A stretch of 64,000 bases of DNA from Nostoc calcicola FACHB-3891 (GTDB lineage Bacteria; Cyanobacteriota; Cyanobacteriia; Cyanobacteriales; Nostocaceae): NCBI RefSeq assembly GCF_014697355.1, contig NZ_JACJRQ010000026.1, positions 1-64,000 of the forward strand, read 5' to 3'. Shown piece after piece: positions 10,201 through 16,760 of the stretch. The notes under the pieces were generated by a model, which was not told the origin of the DNA, searched no databases, and was given only the letters and a program-made list of their open reading frames with translations. The stretch's first letter is position 1. Every line of letters starts with the position of its first letter. A program made the position numbers and the translations under genes.

Positions 10201-13163
10201 GCATATATAGCTACTTGTCCACTACTAATTTCGTTTACAGTAATTGCGCCATTTTTACTAGTTAGGTTAATTGCCCCACTAGGGCCAAAACTAGATTGAG
10301 ATGCAACATAATCTGCGATCGTAATATCACCAGCGCTAGTGACATTAATATTAGCACCTATACCACCGGACTTATCTGAGACAGTATTTAAATGACCGGT
10401 AAAACCTTCACCACTAGCAGCGGTAAAATCGTTAACTGATACAAAACCATTTGTACTGGTGATGGAAATATTACCAGCGTTACCCCCAGCAAAGCTACGA
10501 ATTGCACCAGTATTGATGTTACCGCCAGCTGCGAAAGTAACCGTACCACCTATTCCACCATTATCATCGGATTGGGCGCGAACAAAACCGGCAGTTATAG
10601 AATTAGCAGCGTTTAAACTTACATTACCAGCAACACCACCAGTAGCCACACTGTAAGATTTGAGTTCATCTGTGGTGATAGAACCGCCACTGCTGGTGAC
10701 AGAGATATTACCACCATTACCTATTCCTGAGATAGCTTTGGGATAAGGATCTGACAATGAATTAATAAATCCTGTTTTAATATCTCCAAGGGCAGATATA
10801 TTAACGGTTCCACCATTACCTAAACGAGTGCTAGCTATTAAATTTCCGGTTTCAATGGTGCCGCTATTGCTAGTAATTGTAATATTGCCAGCATTGCCAT
10901 TTGCGGGGTCATTGTTGGCACCTGTATCTGAAAATGAAGTAATTGATCCTGCCTTAATATCTCCAAGGGCTGAAATTGTAACTGTTCCACCATTGCCCAA
11001 CGAACGAGTGTTAGCTGTTAAATTTCCGGTTTCAATGGTGCCGCTATTGCTAGTAATTGTAATATTGCCAGCATTGCCATTTGCCAAATTATTGCTAGGA
11101 TCTGGATCTGAAAATGAAGCAATCGAGCCTGCTTTAATATTACCAGCAGCAGATATATTAACGTTTCCACCGTTTCTTAATAAAGAATTGGATGATAAAT
11201 TCCCAATGTCAATAGTACCGTTATTAGCAATAAAGGTAATGTTGCCACCGTTGCCATTTGGAGCGAATGCATTGATGTAGGATAAATTGCCTAAGTTAGT
11301 ATTGATGTTGCCGTTATTGCTAATAAAGGTAATATCGGCACTATTAGCAGTAGATATAACATTTGGAACACCTCCGGCAAAACTCTCTACACAGTAAGCA
11401 AAAGTGCAATTTAACAGAATATCACCGTTTGCTGTCAGAGAAATTGGGCTACCGCCATCATTTGAGAAAGAGGCAATGCTACCTGTTACAGAAATTTTAC
11501 CACCCGCGTTGAGTGTAATTGCCCCACCCTTACCTGGATCGGTAAAAGTATTTGTGGCACGAAGGCTTCCTGTAATGATATCCCCTGTAGCAGTTAAGCT
11601 AATAGGGCCAGCAGAACCATTGAAGTTATCTGTTGTAAGATTTCCCACCTGAATACTTCCAGGTGCTAAACCCAACGAAACTAATGGCGTACCAAAGGAA
11701 GTTCCACCCAATGAACTGGGAAGATTATCAGAAGTAACTGAAGCCAAACCCGCCCGCAAAATTAAAGCACGGCTGGAAGTCAAAATTGTAGAATCTGGAT
11801 CGGCAATCGGAATACTTAAATCGGGCCCGTTAATTGTAATATCGCCACCTTTAATACTCCCCGTCGCCTCAACCTTCAGCGCTACACCAGTATAATTTCC
11901 AAATTCTACATCGCTATTAGCCCGAATAATGGGATCGTACAAACTAACAAAATTACCCGCGCCTCCCGCCAAATTCTGAATTGAAAATTGTCCGCCACTG
12001 AAAAAATGAGCATCCCCAGAAACATTACCATCACTAATTAAACTCAGATTTCCACCACTGACAAACGGTGTCTGCGGATGATTTAGCGCCAGGATATCAA
12101 TATTCTGATTTCCCTGAATCTTGAGATTTCCGCCAGCTTGTGCCAAAAAGGAATTCGCTACACTATCCCGCACCCGTACCGTGTCTTTAGCTAACAGGTT
12201 TAAATCTCCTGTTGTCAGCAGTTGACTGTCTGGTAGTGTTAAATTACGTGCAGCGGATAAAGTTGCTGTCCCAGATGTGACGTTTTTGGCTACGACATCC
12301 CCAGAATTTATCCCAATCCCAGAACCTCTAAGTTCTACTTGTCCGTTGCTGTTAACTCTCAATTCATTGGCGTTACCCACACCAGCACCTGTTAACAACT
12401 GGGGTAGAGTCGCGGGGTTAACGGATGTCGCTGCTGGGGGTTGAATTTCTAAACTTAGCAGATGTCCGGGTTGGCTGATGCGTAAGAGGTTTTCACCAGG
12501 GACGGCGGCGACGGTAATGTTACCCTTTGGTGCTGATAGCTGTCCGGTACTAGTGACGGTGCCACCGAGTAAATTTAAATTGTTGCCAGTACCGACTGCT
12601 AAATTGCTAAAATTCACAATACTCCCTGGCTGAGGGGTTGTGAAAACAAAGGTACTGGGGGTTCCTACGAAAGAGGCGTAGTTATTACTACCAACTGCGT
12701 TAAAGGAGTTTGACCCAAAACCAATGCTGTTGGCGGTGGTGGCGGTAAAATCAGCAGGTACGTTTAAGCTGGCGTTGGCACCAAATACAATACCAGCCGG
12801 GTTCATGATGAATAGGTTAGAATTCCCGCCGGTGACTTGCAGCAGTCCGTTGATTATTGAAGGATCGCCACCAACTACACGTCCCAAAATGTTCTGAATA
12901 TTGGGGTTGGAGAGAAAGTTGGCTATCTGGTTGGAGTCGAGTCCAAGTTTTTGGAAGCTGTGAAAGAGATTCGCGCCATCTCTAGAAAGACTACCTCCAC
13001 TGATATCTAACTGGTTGCCGTTGGGGGTGACGATAGAACCTGTACCATCAGTAGCTGGTGTAATAGATTGTGCTTTCACTAGAACGATCGCCTGGAAAAC
13101 AGCAAGCAAAGCGATCGCCTGAGTTAGCAAATATAAACCAATTCTTTGAGCTACAGAATTCAT
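4260..13163 (-). CDS. Giant two-partner-secretion exoprotein fused to a C-terminal CHAT protease domain
   Basis: The product is 2967 residues. A signal peptide (residues 1-31, ending VKAQS) precedes a filamentous-hemagglutinin N-terminal TPS domain (about 32-300) with NLFHSFQKLGL, NILGRVVGGDPS and LFIMNPAGIVFGANA, the motifs read by a TpsB pore. Residues about 300-2500 are Gly/Asn/Thr/Ser-rich beta-helix repeats of the GGNITLTS...GSITT type. A Pro-rich linker (PPEPPTPPPPP, about 2530) leads to a CHAT domain (about 2545-2967). Both catalytic elements are present: HLATH with His near 2806 and LSACKSA with Cys near 2849, plus the closing HPFYWAPFTMIGSPW motif. The start has AAGGA 5 nt before ATG. 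It is last in a minus-strand run after two serine proteases and COP23, with TpsB divergent. By family logic the beta-helix is exported and displays a caspase-like cysteine protease at its distal end; substrate and trigger are unknown. Confidence 0.9.
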   Translation of the reverse strand: MNSVAQRIGLYLLTQAIALLAVFQAIVLVKAQSITPATDGTGSIVTPNGNQLDISGGSLSRDGANLFHSFQKLGLDSNQIANFLSNPNIQNILGRVVGGDPSIINGLLQVTGGNSNLFIMNPAGIVFGANASLNVPADFTATTANSIGFGSNSFNAVGSNNYASFVGTPSTFVFTTPQPGSIVNFSNLAVGTGNNLNLLGGTVTSTGQLSAPKGNITVAAVPGENLLRISQPGHLLSLEIQPPAATSVNPATLPQLLTGAGVGNANELRVNSNGQVELRGSGIGINSGDVVAKNVTSGTATLSAARNLTLPDSQLLTTGDLNLLAKDTVRVRDSVANSFLAQAGGNLKIQGNQNIDILALNHPQTPFVSGGNLSLISDGNVSGDAHFFSGGQFSIQNLAGGAGNFVSLYDPIIRANSDVEFGNYTGVALKVEATGSIKGGDITINGPDLSIPIADPDSTILTSSRALILRAGLASVTSDNLPSSLGGTSFGTPLVSLGLAPGSIQVGNLTTDNFNGSAGPISLTATGDIITGSLRATNTFTDPGKGGAITLNAGGKISVTGSIASFSNDGGSPISLTANGDILLNCTFAYCVESFAGGVPNVISTANSADITFISNNGNINTNLGNLSYINAFAPNGNGGNITFIANNGTIDIGNLSSNSLLRNGGNVNISAAGNIKAGSIASFSDPDPSNNLANGNAGNITITSNSGTIETGNLTANTRSLGNGGTVTISALGDIKAGSITSFSDTGANNDPANGNAGNITITSNSGTIETGNLIASTRLGNGGTVNISALGDIKTGFINSLSDPYPKAISGIGNGGNISVTSSGGSITTDELKSYSVATGGVAGNVSLNAANSITAGFVRAQSDDNGGIGGTVTFAAGGNINTGAIRSFAGGNAGNISITSTNGFVSVNDFTAASGEGFTGHLNTVSDKSGGIGANINVTSAGDITIADYVASQSSFGPSGAINLTSKNGAITVNEISSGQVAIYAPDAPTGNTVTLRAAGNISTGKISAGGTSSSGNIDAQTTGGSITTTDLTTSSTSGNGGFVTLNALSDIIAGSIDANSTNGTGGAIALTAPNLITSGNLTTKGNDINLNGKVILDSDVTFSTGSNSPGNINFTTTVDGGESGYNNLILTAGTGNINFGGVIGGTTPLTSLNITSAANTNIFGNITTNGNISIASPLTLNNDAIFNAGTGNAITLNGTVNGSHNLKLTTFAGLGDVFLNGAIGNTQPLKSFIVESEDVQISGNITTANGDIDIIGRINLNNDTTFNAGTGKIVFPGQLTAGSNNLTLIADEINPDSSSLGNRLIGTGNLVLQPFTSSRNITLGGTSNNDPGKLNLTNTELAALQNGFNSITIGRNDGSGAIIINPVTFNDPVTITSPGGYIATNGGITSTDNASLTLNAIATTLKADITTNNQPINFINKVLLENGANATLNSGNANITFGSTIDGAGNLSLAAGSGNISFGGNVGSTNPLASFNIKAGNTTVPGNITTTGNINFNNSLILTGLGTTIINAGNGSVTLDQITSSGKNISILGSSLFLGDIFSNIDSSNSGKISLTSSTGNIFASSLLSNTYAQTGNGGDINVQSAGKINIRNWIYTNSSNTSGNVTLQANNDIDIGIVNTGSPTTTKGGNITLNSTSGNITVGGDLSAIANTPGNVLVNSGGEINIGVGVEPFPSIDVYSLNGFGGSVNLNAQGDINTQGIRTDGATGGGNITLNSNSGSINFTSGGSVLAGSGNISLTANEINLLENANSFTGSGNIFLQPNTPSQNITLGGTSDTGTNTLDLTTTDLAAFKNGFNFITIGRNDGNSAIKINNTTFQDPVKIQSPTGTGSITATGAIIGTDNASINLLANQKITTDSITTNGNNLEITSNNGGIETTNSVRSASGIRSGNITLKASGDINLSDDFTTGEQSGEVQTAGDISITSGGKISNGDMSAVGNIKSGNITLNAVGDISTGSDAIDASSETGQGGNISLTSTNGNIFSGIGLFTQSTLGSNNGGNITVKAAGNVTTGDINAGGDKGGEIQIVSNNGAINTIGGIVCGSYSSCEIDSSGNTGGKITLSAFGNINTGGISSRGSVTAGDVSLTSSNGNIDISHLVFNGLESRGGLDASGINGSNGALITLTAKNGSITTDGLGSSSSSGINNPTAGNGGAITLTAKNDINTRSVNSTSYGRNSTFGVSSAGNGGAINFLSTDGSINVSSLTSDTTANGGKVGNGGDITLTAKNDIATGYVFSGAEGSTAANGGAINFTSTNGSINTQKIDTSSYSSTGFAGNGGAITLNANNSIKAGELNSRSRTASDTTANGGKAGNGGDITLKATNDITTGYVLSGTKGGAVGDGGAINLTSTNGTISTGKIDTSSNSATGFAGNGGAVTLNARTSIKAGELDSSSSTGNGGNVTLDPDNDIEVTSINAQGGTNGTGGNVDITTNRFFRATGTFSDRNNINASISTSGAIGSGAVTIRHGGNGNTPFVVGSGTTNGTDGAITTDSNNTISPNKFYTGNYTQGNIQIITASSSDKDPKPPEPPTPPPPPISNNNPLALIDTAFGEVDEQATRQFDQYLGQSGKTSIKSLADAGAALAEIQAKTGVKPAIVYAQFTPSNNASLKDKNKDILDLVLVTAEGKPIRKRLPGVTRAKVLRVAQKFYNQISDVNKAGTTSYLIPAQQLYQWLIAPQEAELQKQGIKNLAFVMDVGLRSIPLAALHDGKQFLIEKYSLGMLPSLSLTDTSYADIKNSQLLAMGASEFTKDQNQSPLQAVPLEVSTIVEKLWHGKFLLNKDFTLENLKGQRRQNSFGMIHLATHVDFVSGNSSKSYIQLYDTKLRLDQVRQLGWNKPPVELLVLSACKSAFGDEQAELGFAGLAVQTGVKSAVASLWYVSDAGTLGLMTEFYSQLKTAPIKAEALRQAQLAMIQGKVQIEGNLLTGTTRGVSLPPQMATYLRQNIIGNLSHPFYWAPFTMIGSPW
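5990..6540 (-). repeat. Internal tandem duplication in the TPS-CHAT gene (period about 276 nt)
   Basis: The segment about 5990-6260 is repeated at about 6268-6540. Shared landmarks include AACTCTCCAGCTTTGATACT, CACCACCATTACCAGCAAAA and CCACCGTTGGCAGTTGTATC. The copies have diverged only modestly, so the beta-helix has grown by duplication fairly recently. Confidence 0.7.
10831..11084 (-). repeat. Internal tandem duplication in the TPS-CHAT gene (180-nt period)
   Basis: About 67 nt beginning TTAAATTTCCGGTTTCAATG are identical at 10838-10904 and 11018-11084, exactly 180 nt (60 codons) apart. This in-frame period fits addition of beta-helix turns by unequal recombination or slippage. Confidence 0.75.
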
Positions 13164-13357
13164 CTAAATCCTTGTATAAATAAAACACCATGCTATTACA
13201 ATGTCGCCTATGCAACAACATAAGCGACATCAGTATAAGTATGGAAGTTTGCAAAAAGGTGAGATGAAATCTACGGCATAATACTTATAAAAAGAATTCA
13301 GAATTCAGAATTCAGAATTGTGTAGAGACGTTGCAATGCAACATCTCTACACTGTAA

Positions 13358-14404
13358 TTACCATGCACGAGAACCAGAGGAACTGGGAGCAGTATTTTGG
13401 TTGGGTGCAGGCTGAATAGACTGTGGTGGCGATGGTACAGTCTTCTGGGAAGGCTCGCTGACAGCTTCGGTGGCTGCATCTTCTTCTTCGCTAATATTCG
13501 TATTCGGGGGAATTTTTGAAGATTGATTATCACCACCTCTTAAAGCAACAAGGTTACTGAATAATCCCGGTTCAGATTTATCAAATTTTATACCTAGTGC
13601 TTGAACAGCATTCGGCATTAATTTCAGAAAAGTCTGAATGGGAATACCTAAATTAAACCCAGTTTTATCGGTAGCGCTTTGAGAGCCACTTTCTTGATTT
13701 TCTTCAGGTGATGCTTGGCGACTGGCGATTTCGTCTCTGTCACCTTTGCCGTGAATACCTACAAGCCTTCCTGAGACATCAAACACAGGGCCGCCACTCA
13801 TGCCCACTCTCGTGACGCTCGTATAAACTATTGCATATCCATTTTCTACGGCTGTTTCTTGTTCGCCTTCAACTGAACTCTCATCTAAACGGCTGGAAAC
13901 CAAGGAAGAGGTAAACTGAAACACACGCTTTTTAATTGCTGCACCGGGGTTAGGAAATCCAGCTATATAAACACCAGCGCCCTCGGTCGTATAATTGGAA
14001 TCACCAAGAACTGCGGTTTCATAAGTGCGATCGCTCCGAAATCGCACGATCGCTAAATCTACACCAGGCAATTTCTGAATGTCTTTATCAGTGGAAATTG
14101 CAATTTTCTGGCGTTTTCTACCTCCTTGGGCAAAAGGTGTCACAACAGAATATTCATCATCGTCGTATTGCACAACGTGAGTCGCTGTCAGCACCACATA
14201 AACGTTCGTTCCTCTTTCCTTGTAGCGCCCGACAATCACGCCTGAACCTGGAGAATTAACTGTAGGCTCAATTCGCACTACTGTTGATTTAGCAATACTA
14301 GCTACATCTGTAGGCAGTAATGCTTGTTTAGCAAATGCTGGACTAGCTACCATTACCATTGCTACACCAACAAAGCAACCTGGTAAGAGATATCGATTTA
14401 ACAT
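13358..14404 (-). CDS. Exported trypsin-like serine protease (S1 family)
   Basis: The 348-residue product has a signal peptide (residues 1-25, ending SPAFA-K) and a trypsin/HtrA-type protease fold. The triad is visible: His76 in LTATHVV, Asp116 in GVDLAIVRF, and Ser203 in GMSGGPVF. After the protease domain there is a 'NLGIPIQTFLKLMP' segment shared with its neighbour, and a disordered Ser/Pro/Gln tail from about 290. No PDZ domain is present, unlike DegP/HtrA proteins. AAGGA lies 9 nt before the ATG. It sits between the second protease and the TPS-CHAT gene, all on one strand with gaps of 31 and about 195 nt, so co-transcription is likely. It may process or activate the exported CHAT protein; that link rests on gene order only. 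Confidence 0.88.
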   Translation of the reverse strand: MLNRYLLPGCFVGVAMVMVASPAFAKQALLPTDVASIAKSTVVRIEPTVNSPGSGVIVGRYKERGTNVYVVLTATHVVQYDDDEYSVVTPFAQGGRKRQKIAISTDKDIQKLPGVDLAIVRFRSDRTYETAVLGDSNYTTEGAGVYIAGFPNPGAAIKKRVFQFTSSLVSSRLDESSVEGEQETAVENGYAIVYTSVTRVGMSGGPVFDVSGRLVGIHGKGDRDEIASRQASPEENQESGSQSATDKTGFNLGIPIQTFLKLMPNAVQALGIKFDKSEPGLFSNLVALRGGDNQSSKIPPNTNISEEEDAATEAVSEPSQKTVPSPPQSIQPAPNQNTAPSSSGSRAW

Positions 14405-14435
14405 AGTGCTGATTCCTTAATGACTCTTGACTTTT

Positions 14436-15341
14436 TTACCAAAACGAACTTCCAGAGGTTTGATTAGTTGCTGGGATTGGAAAACTTGGCGACTCCTCTG
14501 GAGATGAGGGAGAATGGGAAAATTCTGGAACGATAAAAGAAGATTGTTCTTGAGTGGGAAGTATCGCCCCAGTGGCAAACTGGGGAGCAAGTTGTAAAAA
14601 TCTTTGGATGGGAACAGCCCAACTGGATGCATCGAATTTTCGTCGGACTTGTAAAACTGGGGTGGAACCATCTTTAAAAATATAAGTGTTGCCCCAAAGA
14701 GGGTACTTATGTTTGCCGTTAACTCCTACAAGTTCACCACGGCGATTTAGTAATGGCCCGCCACTCATCCCTTTAAAAATGTCGTTGCTGTAACCAACTT
14801 GATAACCACCCCGAAAAGCTTGTGGCAATAAATATTCAACTTTACCTGTGTTGAAAACTAAACCTTGTTGTTCATCAGGATAACCAATGGCAAAGGTTTG
14901 ATCGCCAATTGCCAGAGATGAAGTAGCGATCGCCGCGATCGTATAATTATTCGCACTCCTAAAACTCAACAATGCTAAATCATCATCTGGAAATTGAGCA
15001 GATTTGATTACCTGTGCAGTGTAAATCTTCCCGTCGGCTGTTTGGATTTGATAACTCTTACCAATTCTTAAAACATGGGCGTTAGTTATGACTGTGTAAA
15101 CTTGACCTTGTTTTTTAATTAAAATTCCTGAACCCCAACCTTGTCCTGCTAACACTTTGACAGTAATTGCCCGACCACGATCGCGTAATTGGTTTAATGA
15201 CAATTGTGCTTTTGCTTGACTCGTTAAATTGACACTGGAAATACTGGACTTGGAAGCCATTTCTGAAGAAAATGCTTGTGTTGATAGCGTAAGCGGTAAA
15301 CTAGCAACACAAGCAGCCATACAAAAAATACGAAATTTCAT
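14436..15341 (-). CDS. Exported trypsin-like serine protease (S1 family), paralogue of the adjacent gene
   Basis: The 301-residue product starts with a signal peptide (about residues 1-26, TLSTQAFSS). Catalytic residues are His89 in ITNAHVL, Asp121 in DDLALLSF, and Ser193 in GMSGGPLL. It shares the 'WAVPIQRFLQLAP' segment with the 'GIPIQTFLKLMP' of the neighbouring protease, and both end in low-complexity tails and a terminal W (SGSSFW versus GSRAW), so they are probably an old duplicate pair. It lies 31 nt upstream of the other protease and is very likely in the same transcript. The periplasm or cell surface is the expected location. The Shine-Dalgarno sequence is weak. Substrates are unknown. 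Confidence 0.88.
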   Translation of the reverse strand: MKFRIFCMAACVASLPLTLSTQAFSSEMASKSSISSVNLTSQAKAQLSLNQLRDRGRAITVKVLAGQGWGSGILIKKQGQVYTVITNAHVLRIGKSYQIQTADGKIYTAQVIKSAQFPDDDLALLSFRSANNYTIAAIATSSLAIGDQTFAIGYPDEQQGLVFNTGKVEYLLPQAFRGGYQVGYSNDIFKGMSGGPLLNRRGELVGVNGKHKYPLWGNTYIFKDGSTPVLQVRRKFDASSWAVPIQRFLQLAPQFATGAILPTQEQSSFIVPEFSHSPSSPEESPSFPIPATNQTSGSSFW

Positions 15342-15855
15342 TTGCTACTTAATAAGAAAGAATTCAGGAGTCAGAATTTGGCATGAATTCTGTGCATAAA
15401 CACCACACTAAATCCCTCATTAATATCATGCTCGGATAAGTACTTAATAACTAAGGCTGACGCAGGGACGCGGGGACGCAAAGATGCGGAGAGATTTGAA
15501 TAGTAAGTAATTAACCGAACTTGATATAGGAATCATATTTGATTTGGTGAAAAATCTAAGTAGTGGCGTGACAAGCTTAAAATAGTGCATTAACTTGACT
15601 CTTGTGGGATGGGCGTCTCGCCCGTCCGGTGCGGACAAGATGTCCACACCACAAGAAAATTTTTTGCAACATTTTAGCCTTGTCACGCTAGTAGGGTGTG
15701 TTAGGCGTAAGCCGTAACGCACCAAAGTCTTAAGAATGGTGCCGTACTCTCGCCGATAACGCACCCTACGTATCTCGATATAAAGAATGCTGAATTCTGA
15801 ATTCTGAATTCAGAATTCTCAATTCTCAATTCTGCATTCTTCTTTGAAAAATTCT
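15342..15855. repeat. Repeat-packed spacer between COP23-type gene and the proteases
   Basis: 514 bp without a gene. It contains a purine-rich tract GCAGGGACGCGGGGACGCAA (about 15459-15490), a hairpin GATGGGCGTCTCGCCCGTCC near 15606, an inverted pair GTAGGGTGTGTT...AACGCACCCTAC (about 15691-15769), and a GAATTCTGAATTC tandem repeat (15781-15842). The size leaves open whether the COP23-type gene is in the same transcript as the proteases. Confidence 0.75.
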
Positions 15856-16428
15856 TTAGAATGCCCGACCTGGCTTGCTTGGTGCCGCTGTTGCACCATT
15901 AGAACCAGCTGCTGTTCCCGATGCGTTGAGAGGAGCTAATTTTTTTGTCAAGTTAATATAAGTCCGACCTTTAGATTCATACAAAGCAGGACCAGCACCA
16001 TCACGCACATCAAAGAGTCTTTGCAAGGTTTCTGCTGCATTCACACCCCGCTTGAGAGTGAATAACAAATTGCTGGCGTTGCAACTACCCCCTGGACTAG
16101 CTGCACAAATCACCGGCATACCATTAACTATACCCGCTGTAATGTAATCTAAAGAACCAGTGTTATGAGCTTGTTGAAATCTTGCAGAGACTTGCTGACA
16201 GCGAGTCATTGGGTCATATCCAGAACCAGTGAAATACTCTGAGTACCAACGAATCACTGATAAACTTGCACCTGTTGCAGTGTTGGTTGCCCTAGTTGCA
16301 GGTAGTTGACTGCTAGTATCACAAGAAAACTGAATAGTCCCTGCTGCGTAGCTGGGTGTGTTGAAAACTGCTCCTAAACCACTTAAAAGTGCAACTCCAC
16401 TGAGAATAGCTAAAGATTGTCTCAACAT
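15856..16428 (-). CDS. COP23-family exported protein
   Basis: I place the start at the ATG at 16428, which has AAGGAG 8 nt upstream; a longer frame from a TTG at 16446 would overlap that ribosome-binding site. The product is 190 residues. A signal peptide (MLRQSLAILSGVALLSGLGA...SYAA) precedes a COP23 (circadian oscillating protein, 23 kDa) domain: GTIQFSCDTSS, the central VIRWYSEYF, CQQVSARFQ, PVICAA and a C-terminal block with LFDVRDGAGPALYES. Four cysteines (CDTS, RCQQ, ICAA, SCNA) could form disulfides. The tail is Ala/Gly/Ser-rich. COP23 was named for a membrane-associated cyanobacterial protein whose role is still unclear. Its place beside the proteases and divergent to tpsB suggests a role in the same exported system. 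Confidence 0.8.
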   Translation of the reverse strand: MLRQSLAILSGVALLSGLGAVFNTPSYAAGTIQFSCDTSSQLPATRATNTATGASLSVIRWYSEYFTGSGYDPMTRCQQVSARFQQAHNTGSLDYITAGIVNGMPVICAASPGGSCNASNLLFTLKRGVNAAETLQRLFDVRDGAGPALYESKGRTYINLTKKLAPLNASGTAAGSNGATAAPSKPGRAF

Positions 16429-16760
16429 CCGACTGTCTCCTTGCAAATAAATATTGTTTATACTTCTCGTCTACAATAACTTGTAAAAAATAAAACTGAG
16501 TATAGTAGCATTGCGTAGGTACGCACTTGATAAATTTTCGGGTATTTTATGATTTTCTTTACGAATAAGGGGCAGTTTATCAGGTCATATATGCAAATAC
16601 ATAGTGCTAAATATCACCTTGTAATTTGAGATATCTTTCGATTAATTCCAGAAAAAGCCTGAAAAATTCAGCTAACCATACATCAAAGTGAATGTCGTGT
16701 GTTAACTTGGAAACCTCCTAGTTATCTACGTAGACAAATTCAAAACAGAGTAGTAATTGT
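16429..16760. promoter_or_regulatory. Divergent promoter region between COP23-type gene and tpsB-like gene
   Basis: This AT-rich spacer of about 330 bp must hold the promoters of both divergent units. A perfect palindrome TCTACGTAGA lies at 16725-16734 within TTATCTACGTAGACAA, 27 nt before the TpsB ATG, and could be an operator. No clear -35/-10 pair can be assigned by eye. Confidence 0.45.

Noticed and set aside
5631..11652. Many plus-strand open frames of 60-230 codons opposite the TPS-CHAT gene
   Set aside because: They arise from the biased Gly/Asn/Thr codons of the beta-helix read in reverse (Pro/Leu/Val-rich products) and have no starts or homology character of their own.
15444..15764. 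106-codon minus-strand open frame in the spacer before the proteases
   Set aside because: It is made almost entirely of dispersed repeat sequence.
16429..16446. Six-residue N-terminal extension of the COP23-type protein from TTG
   Set aside because: It would overlap the AAGGAG ribosome-binding site of the ATG start at 16428.
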